A stretch of DNA of 64,000 bases from Gillisia mitskevichiae (GCF_003634585.1 NZ_RBLG01000002.1:310001-374000); one strand, 5' to 3'. Shown: positions 1-8,793, counted from the first letter of the stretch. A program made the numbers and translations. The notes: a model not told the origin generated them from the letters alone.

Positions 1-213
1 ACAAGGCTTATTTGGTTCCCAACATACTAGCTCCACTAATTCTTGAAAGTCTTGTTCTAGAATTACTAAATTACTTTCTACAGGAGTATCCCCATCAAAT
101 AGTGTATAGAATAACTTATGCGTGAAAGTCTCCGTTTTTTCACGAATTATGTACCTTAAATTAGGTAGCTGCTTCTGCTCTTGAATTTTATTGATAATCT
201 CACTTTTTTCCAT
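1..213 (-). CDS. Probable serine O-acetyltransferase, N-terminal part (runs off the left edge)
   Basis: An open frame on the minus strand starts at ATG 213 and continues past base 1, giving 71 residues. It begins MEKSEIINKIQEQ and contains FTHKLFYTLFD and a CWEPNKPC segment. These resemble, from memory, the helical N-terminal domain of Bacteroidota serine acetyltransferases, which acetylate L-serine with acetyl-CoA as the first step of cysteine synthesis. The left-handed hexapeptide-repeat catalytic domain would lie outside the window, so the call rests on the N-terminus alone. A TAACTTTG box on the minus strand at 278-271 fits a promoter about 50 nt upstream of the start. Confidence 0.5.
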   Translation of the reverse strand, partial: MEKSEIINKIQEQKQLPNLRYIIREKTETFTHKLFYTLFDGDTPVESNLVILEQDFQELVELVCWEPNKPC

Positions 214-270
214 CATTAAACCATGTGTTTAGCCGGTACTAAGCCGTCTAGTAATTTGCTCTTATTTATT

Positions 271-278
271 CAAAGTTA
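271..278 (-). promoter_or_regulatory. -7 box for the leftmost gene
   Basis: Read on the minus strand the bases are TAACTTTG, a perfect match to the Bacteroidota -7 consensus TAnnTTTG. No TTG lies at ideal -33 spacing, so only the -7 element is claimed. The rest of the 214-439 gap is AT-rich with no gene I can support. Confidence 0.45.
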
Positions 279-439
279 TGGATTTCCCATATACCCATAA
301 GGGATCAAAATTTAAATTTGAAACCTAAATTTTAAGTTTAAAAATTTAACATCACACTTCAGTTAAAATTATATTAATATCCAAAATATTATTTCCAAAA
401 TTCTGTAAATTAGCGTGTTAACCAAATAAAAAATATATT

Positions 440-544
440 ATGGCACAATCACAGAATCCTCAAAAAGGGAATCAAAAACAAGATCCTAAAAAGTCAGATC
501 AAAAGAAACAGGATCAAAAGAAAACTCAACAGCCTAAACGTTAA
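440..544 (+). CDS. Small Lys/Gln-rich basic peptide, 34 aa
   Basis: ATG at 440 opens a 34-codon frame ending at TAA 542-544. The peptide begins MAQSQNPQKGNQKQ and consists almost entirely of Q, K, D, N and P with no hydrophobic segment, so it should be disordered, basic and cytosolic. A compact hairpin terminator follows 30 nt after the stop, and an A-rich stretch typical of flavobacterial start regions precedes the ATG, so this looks like a complete single-gene transcription unit. A TAAATTAG sequence at 406-413 is a possible imperfect -7 box. I know no function. It could be a nucleic-acid-binding or stress-related small protein, or a non-coding transcript with a chance frame. Confidence 0.5.
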   Translation: MAQSQNPQKGNQKQDPKKSDQKKQDQKKTQQPKR

Positions 545-574
545 TTAGGTTAAAATTTTTTTATTAAATTTTGG

Positions 575-602
575 AAGCCACCTTTTAAAGGTGGCTTTTT
601 GT
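575..602 (+). terminator. Intrinsic terminator after the small peptide gene
   Basis: The arms AAGCCACC and GGTGGCTT pair around a short TTTTAAA-type loop and are followed by a T run. The hairpin also lies just downstream of the FUSC gene on the minus strand and may serve both. Confidence 0.8.
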
Positions 603-618
603 TGAGTGTATGCCAAGT

Positions 619-2877
619 TTAATTTTTTGGTAAATCAATTTTTGAGGTCCTTATTATTATTTTTTCGCTTAAAGCATATAACCATTTTAACTGTGAGGTA
701 ATCAATTGAACTTCCTGCAATTGCTCTGTATTGCTAATATTAATTAATTTATCCTTGGTTTTTGTTTCTTCATGAGTCTTATTTAACAACTCAAAACGAT
801 TATCAAAATAATACTGTGCTTCCTTTCTAATGTTAGAGTCTAAAGTTTTATCATACACCTTTTCTGTAATAAGACCATTGGCAATATTAAGATTATGAGA
901 TATCCCTTCTATATAATTATTAAAATAATTGGAGGCCTCTGTAGTAGGGTGGTTTTGAATATATGTACCCATAGATGCGAGAGAAGAAAGAAATGTATGA
1001 TTTAGTACAACAACTTCATAAAACTTATCCAAATGCATTTGTTTAGATTTCGGTTCCTGCGTCATTCTTTGAAAGGTTGTACTTAAATTCCCACTTGCTA
1101 AAAAAGCTCTTTTTCTAGCCAACTTATAAGAGGTTGGAACAGGCCCCTTCTCCTGATAATATTTCTGAATTGAAAAAAGGTATTCAATATTTGCTTTTAA
1201 ACTCTCCCCAATTACCGCATTTAGGCTAAAATATTCCCAAGAAGGCCAAAGTATAGCATTCCCTAATGCCGCCAATCCTGCACCCAATATGGTATCTACA
1301 ATTCTAAACTGGATTACATTAAGCACATCTGGTTTTAAAAGCGCATAAATAAAAACCACGCTTAACGTAATAAAAGTTGCAGAGGTCTTATAATTTCTTT
1401 GCACCATTGAAAAAGCAATTATCAAACTTAATATCCCTAGAATGGCGTATACTGTAGTATCCTGAATTAACAAAACTATACCAGTTGCAATTATCCCTCC
1501 CAATAAAGTACCTATGATACGTTGTTTAGATCGCTGCTTAGTTAGTCCATAATTTGGACGCATAATAACTATGATTGTAAGTAAGATCCAATAGGCATTC
1601 TGTAAAGAAAAATATGCGCCAATGCTAAATCCAACCATAACCACAAGAGCTAATCTTAAGGAATGTTTGAAGATTGTTGATTTTAAAGTAAAATTTTCAA
1701 TTAATATATTAAGATCGTATTCTTGATGCGAGATAAAGCGTTGAGCATCTCCACTTTTCGCAAAACCTAAATCCTTAAAATCCTTATTACTTAAAATACG
1801 TTCTACTTTAATGATTTTTTCTACCTGCTTGCATTGGTAATCATATAAATTTTTAAGCAGAATAGAATTTTGTAAGGCCCCAACATCTCTAGATGGTGAT
1901 ACTTCTTCTATTTGATCCTTTATGTTTTGAAGATATTTTTCTAGTAAATTCGCGTTATTTAATCCTTTAGATTGTATAATTATTTTCGAAATGTACTTCA
2001 TTCTGGCAGCCATTTCGAATGTTAAAGTTTGAAATGACAATCTTTTTTCTGACTGCTTAGAAAGGATCTCATCCATTTTTTCATAGTCTACTGGGTTAGC
2101 CATAGCTAATTCCAAAATATCTATAAGTTGAATGAAGATTAGAAATCGTTTACGTTCAAAATTGGAACTTCCAGAAGATTTTCTAGAAGAGATTAAAATA
2201 TCCCGTAAAGTTTCATGATTTACATTGAGATCTGCTTGAAGCTCTAACATCCTTTTCTGCAATTCCTCTCTATTGGAATTAGGATCCAATAATTTGCCTC
2301 GAATTTCTAAATATTGTGAGGTTAGATCTAATCCTTGAGAAAGGAACTGTTCAGTTTCTGCTTTGGGATTGATTTTGTGCCATATGATGGTTAAAAATAA
2401 ATACCAAATTCCGCCCAACCCTATAAAAAGTGCACGTTCGTAAAATTCTAGTACTACAGATATATTTGCAAAACTTAAAACAAGAGCAAATAATCCCGAA
2501 AAGCTTATTAAAGAAGCTCTAAAACCATAAACTGCAAAATAGGAGAAGGCAAACATGATTATACCTAATATTGGAATGGTAATCCAGGATGAAGGATTTA
2601 AAAAACCACCAATCAGACTGGCAATAACTGCGAATAAGGCAGATAATAGAATTCCAAAATTTCTATTTCTAAAACTTCCACTAACATTACTTGGGGAGCT
2701 TAGTAAAGAACCTAGGGCTAAGGCAAGGCCAATCTCAAAATAACCAGAATAGATTCCAATCAATATTGGAACAATAATTCCTAGCGCCAATATTATAGCC
2801 TTAGTAAAGTCGGTGCTTTTTAAGAAAAGTATAGATTCTTTATAAGATTCTGTAAGATTAAACTTCAAATAATTCAA
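619..2877 (-). CDS. FUSC-family inner-membrane protein (YccS/YhfK-like), 752 aa
   Basis: An integral membrane protein of the FUSC/YccS superfamily, related to aromatic-acid efflux components (AaeB) and p-hydroxybenzoate exporters; the substrate is unknown. Two clusters of hydrophobic helices (about residues 25-170 and 405-540) flank a long charged cytosolic region, the usual two-repeat architecture. The second cluster carries the characteristic segment IMRPNYGLTKQRSKQRIIG, and a charged C-terminal domain follows. Length is normal for the family. The start at 2877 is supported by a TACCTTTG -7 box about 24 nt upstream. The gene appears monocistronic. Confidence 0.88.
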   Translation of the reverse strand: MNYLKFNLTESYKESILFLKSTDFTKAIILALGIIVPILIGIYSGYFEIGLALALGSLLSSPSNVSGSFRNRNFGILLSALFAVIASLIGGFLNPSSWITIPILGIIMFAFSYFAVYGFRASLISFSGLFALVLSFANISVVLEFYERALFIGLGGIWYLFLTIIWHKINPKAETEQFLSQGLDLTSQYLEIRGKLLDPNSNREELQKRMLELQADLNVNHETLRDILISSRKSSGSSNFERKRFLIFIQLIDILELAMANPVDYEKMDEILSKQSEKRLSFQTLTFEMAARMKYISKIIIQSKGLNNANLLEKYLQNIKDQIEEVSPSRDVGALQNSILLKNLYDYQCKQVEKIIKVERILSNKDFKDLGFAKSGDAQRFISHQEYDLNILIENFTLKSTIFKHSLRLALVVMVGFSIGAYFSLQNAYWILLTIIVIMRPNYGLTKQRSKQRIIGTLLGGIIATGIVLLIQDTTVYAILGILSLIIAFSMVQRNYKTSATFITLSVVFIYALLKPDVLNVIQFRIVDTILGAGLAALGNAILWPSWEYFSLNAVIGESLKANIEYLFSIQKYYQEKGPVPTSYKLARKRAFLASGNLSTTFQRMTQEPKSKQMHLDKFYEVVVLNHTFLSSLASMGTYIQNHPTTEASNYFNNYIEGISHNLNIANGLITEKVYDKTLDSNIRKEAQYYFDNRFELLNKTHEETKTKDKLINISNTEQLQEVQLITSQLKWLYALSEKIIIRTSKIDLPKN

Positions 2878-2900
2878 ATTCTAGTTAAAATTTTGAAATA

Positions 2901-2908
2901 CAAAGGTA
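2901..2908 (-). promoter_or_regulatory. -7 box of the FUSC gene
   Basis: On the minus strand this reads TACCTTTG, a perfect TAnnTTTG match, giving a leader of under 20 nt before ATG 2877. The 2878-3193 gap otherwise holds only an unconvincing 81-codon frame that this promoter cuts through. Confidence 0.5.
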
Positions 2909-3193
2909 ACTGCAAAAGACACGGGGAGCGTTAAACTTTTCTGAAAAAACTTCTTTTTAAAAGTTTGAAAAACTAAGAGGGAAATATTTTTGTGTAAACC
3001 CATATTTAAACTTCTATGAAGAAAAGTATCTAAATGCAAGGTTTTACAGTGAGAAATTTTAACAAACCCTACAGCCCATTTAAAATCTTTTTTTGAAAGA
3101 TAGAATAATGCTAAAATGCTTATCAAAATTAAATCGATATTCCTTCATTTCTCTAATATTTACATAACGAAATACTAATCTCTCGAATACCCT

Positions 3194-3598
3194 TCAATCC
3201 CAAATAGAATCTCCCGTCATCTTATTCCATATAGTATTATCATCTAGTCTTTTTATCTGATTTGAATTAATAATTTGGAATACTAAAGTTTCTTCTGGCA
3301 GTTCAATATTATCATCAAAAGTTACAAGAATATTTTTCTTCACAATAGAATATTCTCCTCTCCAAATAATATCTGTAAGAATAATTTCAGCAATACCATT
3401 TTCTAGAAAACTTATTTCTGAATGGCAATTGATAAAAAAATCTGATGGTTGGGCATCTAAACATTCTTTTTCAGATTTAAAATAAAGAAAAACATAAGTT
3501 TCATTCTCTAAAGAATTCTTGTTCTTAGGCAATTCATTTCTCTCACAAAAACTTGCCATAAAAAAAAGCGAACACAAAAAAAGTAATTTTATTTTCAT
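3194..3598 (-). CDS. Small exported protein, possible lipoprotein, 134 aa
   Basis: Not a family I recognise. The N-terminus (MKIKLLFLCSLFFMASFC) has a basic start, a hydrophobic core and a Cys at residue 18, so this is an exported protein. The residues before the Cys (ASF) are a poor lipobox, so lipidation is uncertain. The mature part is about 115 residues, mixed and charged, with several short beta-like stretches and aromatic residues near the C-terminus (WNKMTGDSIWD). It lies alone between the FUSC and SDR genes. Codon use and length suggest a genuine but lineage-specific gene. Confidence 0.6.
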   Translation of the reverse strand: MKIKLLFLCSLFFMASFCERNELPKNKNSLENETYVFLYFKSEKECLDAQPSDFFINCHSEISFLENGIAEIILTDIIWRGEYSIVKKNILVTFDDNIELPEETLVFQIINSNQIKRLDDNTIWNKMTGDSIWD

Positions 3599-3721
3599 AA
3601 TTTAAGATTTAAGGATAGCTGTCTTTAAATTACTAAATATCAGTTAATTATCATATTATTTTTAAGCTTTTAATTATCCTATTTAAGGCTGAAAAATTTA
3701 ATTAAAAACTTAGCTTAGCTA

Positions 3722-3761
3722 TAAAAAAATATGCCATCAGAATTTAAATCTAATGGCATAT
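3722..3761 (-). terminator. Intrinsic terminator of the SDR gene
   Basis: The arms TATGCCAT (3730-3737) and ATGGCATA (3753-3760) form a hairpin. Read on the minus strand it is followed by a run of seven T residues (3729-3722). It lies about 50 nt beyond the SDR stop. Confidence 0.7.
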
Positions 3762-3811
3762 TGAATAATGATTCCTAAAATATATTTAAAACAATTCAGA
3801 AGAAAATTAAT

Positions 3812-4531
3812 TTAAGAATTTGGTGGCATGGATGGTCGCACCTCAATTTTGCTTGGTAAACTTCTAGGGTTCATTTTTAATAGGTCTACAACCAATTCTC
3901 CAATATCCTCTTTCTGAATTTTCCATGCATCTTCTTTACTTGGCACATGATCATTAAAATGCGTTGCCACAGATCCTGGCATAATTGTACTCACTTTAAT
4001 TCCATATTTTCTAAGATCTAACATTGCAGCTTGAGTAAATCCTGTAACGCCAAATTTACTTGCATTATAAGCAGTTCCTCCTGCAAAGAAATTAGTCCCC
4101 GCTAAGCTTGAAATAGTAATAATATATCCTTCAGATTTTTTTAAGCCTTCCAAGCTAGATTTTACACTGTAAAAAACGCCGGTAAGATTGGTGTTTATAG
4201 TAGATTGCCAATCTTCTATACTCAATTCATCTATAGGTGCAAAATGACCAACTCCCGCGTTAGCAACTAAAACATCCAGCTGCCCCCAAGTATCGATCAC
4301 TTTATTAACAGCAATTTCTTGACTTTTATATTCCTGTACATCTGCTTCTAAAGCTAAGACCTCTCCACTTCCAATACTTTTAAGCTGTGCAGCAGCCTTT
4401 TCTGCCGATTCCAGCTTTCTACTTGTAATTGCCACTCGCATTCCAAGTTTTAATAATGCCTCTGCAACTCCAAAGCCTATTCCTTTACTCCCGCCGGTAA
4501 TTAAAGCAACTTTCTGATTATAATTTTCCAT
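3812..4531 (-). CDS. SDR-family NAD(P)-dependent oxidoreductase, 239 aa
   Basis: Classical short-chain dehydrogenase/reductase. The cofactor motif TGGSKGIG is at residues 12-19, NAG at 91-93, the catalytic Ser within TISS near 141, and the catalytic pair YNASK with Tyr155 and Lys159. The arginine and lysine after the second beta strand (TSRKL) favour NADP(H). The sequence resembles the 3-ketoacyl-ACP reductase/FabG-like group, but nothing nearby fixes the substrate. The full Rossmann domain is present without extensions. The gene is a single unit with its own terminator. Confidence 0.85.
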   Translation of the reverse strand: MENYNQKVALITGGSKGIGFGVAEALLKLGMRVAITSRKLESAEKAAAQLKSIGSGEVLALEADVQEYKSQEIAVNKVIDTWGQLDVLVANAGVGHFAPIDELSIEDWQSTINTNLTGVFYSVKSSLEGLKKSEGYIITISSLAGTNFFAGGTAYNASKFGVTGFTQAAMLDLRKYGIKVSTIMPGSVATHFNDHVPSKEDAWKIQKEDIGELVVDLLKMNPRSLPSKIEVRPSMPPNS

Positions 4532-4719
4532 TTTCTAATTTTTATTGAATAAGCTTAAAACTACTAAACATCCCGTGCTACAGAAAATATTAGAGACTAA
4601 TAAATTGTTAATTATTAATTGAATTAAAGCGAAAATGCTTGATATGAACGCTTTAAAAGACACAATAAATTCTTTTATAATTATTAGCTAAAATGGTTTC
4701 AAAAAAACTTTAAAGGAGT

Positions 4720-4727
4720 AACTTTGC
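4720..4727 (+). promoter_or_regulatory. -7 box upstream of the acidic-protein gene
   Basis: TAACTTTG matches TAnnTTTG exactly and precedes the TTG start at 4776 by about 48 nt, leaving a leader of roughly 40 nt. The 4532-4775 gap holds no other feature I can support. Confidence 0.5.
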
Positions 4728-4775
4728 TAGCACCCTTAAAAAGCGCTTAAAATGAGTTGATTTAGGGTTTAGAAT

Positions 4776-5180
4776 TTGACAATAACACAAAACATATACA
4801 AGTTGAAAAATCCAAAAGCTCAAAAACTAATAGATAAAATACAACGCGATTTAATGCGTAACGGATTAGTTGTTAATACTCTTGTAGAAGATTTAAAACA
4901 GTTAAGACCTTTTGCTATCGAAGAAGAAAATCCTCTTTTAGCAAAAGTGATCCGTTTAACTTTTGAACATATTGAAAACACCAATTCTTTTGAAATTTCA
5001 ATTCCTGATGATGAACCATTAGATGAGAATGATGAAGAAGAATCAATAGCTATGGAATCTTCTCCACAAGAAAGTTTAGATTATCTTTTATCATTGATGC
5101 ATGATACTTCAATAAAAAATAATGTAAGCGATCTACGTGAATACAGTCGTGCCTTAGCTGAATATGCTGAAGAAAATTAA
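4776..5180 (+). CDS. Conserved acidic hypothetical protein, 134 aa, probable TTG start
   Basis: I do not recognise a named domain. The protein starts MTITQNIYKLKNP, is predicted mostly helical, and has a very acidic centre (DDEPLDENDEEES) around residues 77-90. No signal peptide or membrane segment is visible. No ATG precedes the conserved-looking N-terminus in frame. The TTG at 4776 lies downstream of a clear -7 box, so TTG is the best start; the first in-frame ATG would remove about 26 residues. It precedes a DedA-like gene on the same strand but is separated from it by an inverted repeat. Function unknown. Confidence 0.65.
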   Translation: MTITQNIYKLKNPKAQKLIDKIQRDLMRNGLVVNTLVEDLKQLRPFAIEEENPLLAKVIRLTFEHIENTNSFEISIPDDEPLDENDEEESIAMESSPQESLDYLLSLMHDTSIKNNVSDLREYSRALAEYAEEN

Positions 5181-5189
5181 TTGAATCTT

Positions 5190-5232
5190 AGTGCTATTAC
5201 AAAAGTGGTCAAACCGTTTTTTTAATAGCACT
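5190..5232. repeat. Inverted repeat between the acidic-protein and VTT genes
   Basis: A 10-bp perfect inverted repeat (AGTGCTATTA at 5190-5199, TAATAGCACT at 5223-5232) encloses a 23-nt loop containing a T7 run. The hairpin is not followed by T residues on the plus strand, so it is not a standard terminator. It could be a weak terminator, an RNA stability element or a protein site. Confidence 0.45.
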
Positions 5233-5260
5233 TTGATATCCTTAACTAAATTAACCATGA

Positions 5261-5878
5261 ATGAAAAAGGAAGCGAAATCTAAAAAGAAATCGCGCGCGC
5301 GTTTACTTCATCAGTATTATAGTTATACCGGTTTTTATAAGTTTGTAGCTAAGAGCGTAAAAAAGGCAATTATCCCAATACTCCTTTTTATAGCAGCCAT
5401 TTTTGCTTTGGATTATTTTGTTTTGGATCTTGATAAGTTATTAGTTACAGTTACAGAAACTTATTCTCCAATAGGGATTCTTAGCGTTTTTTTCGCATCA
5501 GAATCGTTACTTGGTATCATCCCTCCAGAGCTATTCATTGCTTGGGCAGGAAAGTCTGAATTTCCTATATTTTATTTATCCCTTTTAGCTGCGGCATCCT
5601 ATATGGGTGGAATCGTCTCTTACTTTATTGGAGTTGGTATTACTAAAATTCCAGTAGTACACAAACAAATAGAGACTAACATGGCGAAGCATATAAAGAA
5701 CACACGAAAATGGGGAGGTTTTCTAATAATCGTTGGAGCTTTACTTCCTATACCATTCGCAATGACAAGTATTGCTGCAGGAATAATCCGGTTCCCATTT
5801 ATGAGCTTTCTAATGTATGGGTTATTGCGATTTGTAAGATTCTATGCATATGCTTTGGTCATTTTTGAAATGGTTTAA
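5261..5878 (+). CDS. VTT-domain (DedA/YqaA-like) membrane protein, 205 aa
   Basis: A polytopic protein of the VTT/SNARE-associated (DedA-like) superfamily, members of which act in membrane lipid homeostasis, probably as scramblases or flippases. A lysine/arginine-rich cytosolic N-terminus is followed by a helix near residues 35-55, then a re-entrant-type segment FASESLLGIIPPELFIAWAG and the glycine-rich GGFLIIVGALLPIPFAMTS with the family's conserved glycines, prolines and acidic residue. The length suits the YqaA-like subgroup. Start choice: ATG 5261 gives MKKEAKSKKK; the ATG four bases earlier is out of frame. Confidence 0.72.
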   Translation: MKKEAKSKKKSRARLLHQYYSYTGFYKFVAKSVKKAIIPILLFIAAIFALDYFVLDLDKLLVTVTETYSPIGILSVFFASESLLGIIPPELFIAWAGKSEFPIFYLSLLAAASYMGGIVSYFIGVGITKIPVVHKQIETNMAKHIKNTRKWGGFLIIVGALLPIPFAMTSIAAGIIRFPFMSFLMYGLLRFVRFYAYALVIFEMV

Positions 5879-5943
5879 AAAACATCTTTTCTTCAAATAA
5901 TTTCTTCCGAATATAAAATGACGATAAATTTAATTGTAATATA

Positions 5944-6711
5944 ATGAGCCTTTTAAAAAATATAGCTAGAACTGGTTATATTGCCAAAGGTTGTATTTAT
6001 TTGGTAACAGGTGTTCTTACATTTATGGCTGCGATTAATATTGGCGGTCAGAAAGCAGGGAAAGAAGAAGTTTTAGGGTTTATTAGAAAGCAAGAATTAG
6101 GAAGTACTTTATTAATATTATTATCTATTGGACTTCTTTGTTATGCAACTTGGAGATTTGCACAAGCATTTGTAGATCCTCAAAAACGGCATGGAAAACC
6201 CAAAAATAAAGGTCAGCGCTTTGCATTATTTATAAGTGGGATAACTTATGTGGGTTTAGCCGGTCTTGCAGTCTTAGCAGCTGGTGGAAGTATTGGTAAT
6301 TCTGGAATAAAAAATTCAAGTATTTTAACTACTGCATTGGGTTTATGGATTTTAGCTGGAATTGGCTTAATTTTCATTGGCAGAGGAGTATACCAAATCA
6401 CTAGATTATTCAAAACAAATTTTATTAGAAAGTTCGATCTGGATTCGATGACAGACGAGAAGAAAAGAAAAACTATAAAGAATTCTGCATATTTAGGAAT
6501 GTCTGCCCGGGCTGTAATATTTCTTACAATTGGATATTTTGCATTAAAAGGAGCAATAACTGCTAATCTGAATGAAATTAAGGATACTTCAGATGTATTC
6601 TCTTTTATAGAAACCTCCTTTTGGGGATCTTTTCAATTGGGGATAGTAGCTCTTGGTTTTATTTGTTATGCTATTTATATGTTTCTGTCTGCCAAATATA
6701 GAAGTTTCTAA
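5944..6711 (+). CDS. DUF1206 membrane protein, copy 1, 255 aa
   Basis: A six-helix membrane protein made of three repeats of a two-helix unit, as in the DUF1206 family. The first unit starts NIARTGYIAKGCIY, with the arginine, glycine and AKG residues the family conserves. The third unit begins at about residue 178 (YLGMSARAVIF). A charged loop with KNKGQR separates units one and two. The next gene is a diverged paralogue, so the pair came from tandem duplication. No biochemical role is established for the family, and I assign none. Confidence 0.82.
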   Translation: MSLLKNIARTGYIAKGCIYLVTGVLTFMAAINIGGQKAGKEEVLGFIRKQELGSTLLILLSIGLLCYATWRFAQAFVDPQKRHGKPKNKGQRFALFISGITYVGLAGLAVLAAGGSIGNSGIKNSSILTTALGLWILAGIGLIFIGRGVYQITRLFKTNFIRKFDLDSMTDEKKRKTIKNSAYLGMSARAVIFLTIGYFALKGAITANLNEIKDTSDVFSFIETSFWGSFQLGIVALGFICYAIYMFLSAKYRSF

Positions 6712-6872
6712 TATTTCAAATTTTAGTCACTTACCATTTCCTACACTCAAGGTGTTTGCTTTTACGAATATTTTGAAGCACTAGAAATCTGCTTACCAAT
6801 CATAATTTAATTATAAAGGTTTTTATAGTTCCTAAGTTTTCTAATATATTTAAACACCAACTAAATAATATT

Positions 6873-7652
6873 ATGAATAAAAAACTTAAAAACATCGCTC
6901 GAACTGGACTTGCAGCCAAGGGAATAATATATGGGATTATTGGGATTCTAACCTTTCTCGCAGCCTTTAATATGGGTGGACAAAAAGCTGGAAAACTACA
7001 AGTTATAGATTTTTTAGAAAAACAAACTTTTGGAAAAATCCTATTAGTGATAATAGCGCTAGGGCTGTTATGTTATGCTTTTTGGAAATTTACTCAAGCT
7101 ATTAGAGATCCCGAAAATATTGGTACCGATAAAAAATCTAAAGCCAAGCGAATAAGCTATTTTATTAGTGGAATAATATATCTGGGTCTTGGAGTATTTT
7201 CATTTCTTGATGCTGTTGGTTCGGCAGATAATTCTGGATCTTCAGGAAAGAATAGCAGTTTTTTAGCAACAGATGTTGGGTTGATCGTATTAGGAATTGT
7301 TGGTGTTATATTAATTGGAATTGGCATCTATCAATTTACAAGGATAAAGGAAGACACCTTCGAAAAGAAATTTAGTGCCAAAGCTTTAAGTGAGAAAAAA
7401 CGCAAAAAAACGATTTATAATTCGGCGTATTTCGGACTTGCTTCTAGAGGAGTGATCTTTTTGATCTTAGGCTTTTTTGCTATCAAAGCCGCTTTTACAT
7501 CCAATCCAAGCGAAATAAAAACCACCGCCGAGGTCTTCTCCTTTTTAGAAGATTCCTCATATGGCTCTTATTTATTGGGAATAGTGGCTGCAGGTTTAAT
7601 AGCTTACGCCATATACACTTTTATGCTAGCAAAATATAGACGATTTAACTAA
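6873..7652 (+). CDS. DUF1206 membrane protein, copy 2, 259 aa
   Basis: Paralogue of the preceding gene with the same three two-helix repeats. The N-terminal units align closely (NIARTGLAAKGIIY against NIARTGYIAKGCIY, then GGQKAGK in both, then GLLCYAFWKF against GLLCYATWRF). Roughly half of aligned residues look identical by eye. The 161-bp gap between the two genes is long enough for a separate promoter, though I see no perfect -7 box. Function unknown; probably an inner-membrane protein. Confidence 0.82.
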   Translation: MNKKLKNIARTGLAAKGIIYGIIGILTFLAAFNMGGQKAGKLQVIDFLEKQTFGKILLVIIALGLLCYAFWKFTQAIRDPENIGTDKKSKAKRISYFISGIIYLGLGVFSFLDAVGSADNSGSSGKNSSFLATDVGLIVLGIVGVILIGIGIYQFTRIKEDTFEKKFSAKALSEKKRKKTIYNSAYFGLASRGVIFLILGFFAIKAAFTSNPSEIKTTAEVFSFLEDSSYGSYLLGIVAAGLIAYAIYTFMLAKYRRFN

Positions 7653-7657
7653 TCCTC

Positions 7658-8767
7658 TTATTTAATTTTAGTGAACTTAATACCTAGTTCTTTTTCTAAT
7701 TCAAAGATCTTTCTAGCTTCTTTTGGGTTTACTAAAACCAACGAAACTCCAGTATTACCAGCTCTAGCAGTTCTACCACTTCTATGTGTATAATATTCAG
7801 TTTGATCTGGCAATTGGTAATGAACTACAAAAGCCAAATTATCTACATCTATTCCTCTTGCAGCAACATCTGTAGAGACCAATAATCGCAGACTTTTATT
7901 TTTAAAAGCGCGCATTACCTTGTCTCTATCTTTTTGATGCATATCTCCTTCTAACAAACCAACCTCATAATTTTTTGCATGAAGTTGCTTAGCAAGAATT
8001 TTTGCTGCTGCCTTGGTTTTAGTGAAAATTATTCCTCTTTGTTTTCCTTGGGATTTTAAGAAAGATGCTAAAGTATCTAGCTTATTATTATCATCCCCAG
8101 AAACATATTGATGTACTATTCCAGTATTTACAGAATCATTTTTATCTATAGAAATTCTCAAAGCATCTTTAGACACATAATTCTCTATGATTTCATTTAA
8201 TTCTTTAGGAATTGTTGCAGAAAATAACCACACATTACGCTCTCCTTTTGTTTTACTTAGAATCTTGGTAAGATCATCTTTAAATCCCATACTTAGCATT
8301 TCATCTGCTTCATCTAGGACTAAGGTGCTTATTTTTGAAATATCTAAAGCCTTACGGTTCATAAGATCTATAAGTCTTCCTGGGGTGGCAACAACAATAT
8401 GAGTTGGTCTATTTAATCTATTAATTTGAATATCTATTTTTTCACCTCCATAAACTGCTTCAGTAAAAACCTGTTCAGAATATTTTGTGAATTTAAACAG
8501 TTGTTTTGCAATTTGCTGTCCTAATTCTCGTGTGGGAGCTAAAACCAATGCTTGAATATAATCTTTACTGGTGTCTACTCTTGCTAATAATGGTAAACCG
8601 AAAGCAGCCGTTTTACCTGTTCCTGTTTGAGCCTGACCTACAAAATCTATATTCTCTACAGATAATACAGGAATGGCAGCCATTTGTATTTTTGTAGGTG
8701 TTATTATCCCTAATTCATTTAATCCTTTATCAATATCTTTTGATACACCAATTGCAGTAAAACTCAT
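7658..8767 (-). CDS. DEAD-box RNA helicase, 369 aa
   Basis: ATP-dependent RNA helicase with both RecA-like domains. The Q motif ITPTKIQ is at 22-28, motif I AQTGTGKT at 46-53, DEAD at 152-155, SAT at 183-185, ARGID at 303-307 and motif VI HRSGRTAR at 328-335. It stops soon after motif VI, so it is a minimal helicase lacking the basic C-terminal RNA-binding tail of RhlE, CshA or DeaD. I chose ATG 8767 (MSFTAIGVS) because a TATCTTTG -7 box lies just upstream and overlaps the more upstream in-frame start. It likely acts in ribosome assembly or RNA decay. It ends 5 nt from the convergent DUF1206 gene. Confidence 0.92.
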   Translation of the reverse strand: MSFTAIGVSKDIDKGLNELGIITPTKIQMAAIPVLSVENIDFVGQAQTGTGKTAAFGLPLLARVDTSKDYIQALVLAPTRELGQQIAKQLFKFTKYSEQVFTEAVYGGEKIDIQINRLNRPTHIVVATPGRLIDLMNRKALDISKISTLVLDEADEMLSMGFKDDLTKILSKTKGERNVWLFSATIPKELNEIIENYVSKDALRISIDKNDSVNTGIVHQYVSGDDNNKLDTLASFLKSQGKQRGIIFTKTKAAAKILAKQLHAKNYEVGLLEGDMHQKDRDKVMRAFKNKSLRLLVSTDVAARGIDVDNLAFVVHYQLPDQTEYYTHRSGRTARAGNTGVSLVLVNPKEARKIFELEKELGIKFTKIK

Positions 8768-8785
8768 AATTCTTATTTGAATCTG

Positions 8786-8793
8786 CAAAGATA
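8786..8793 (-). promoter_or_regulatory. -7 box of the DEAD-box helicase
   Basis: The minus strand reads TATCTTTG, exact TAnnTTTG. Transcription would start near 8779, between this box and ATG 8767, which decides against the upstream start at 8788. Confidence 0.6.

Noticed and set aside
2881-3126. 81-codon frame on the minus strand upstream of the FUSC gene
   Set aside because: No recognisable protein pattern, and the FUSC -7 box lies inside it; it is most likely spacer DNA.
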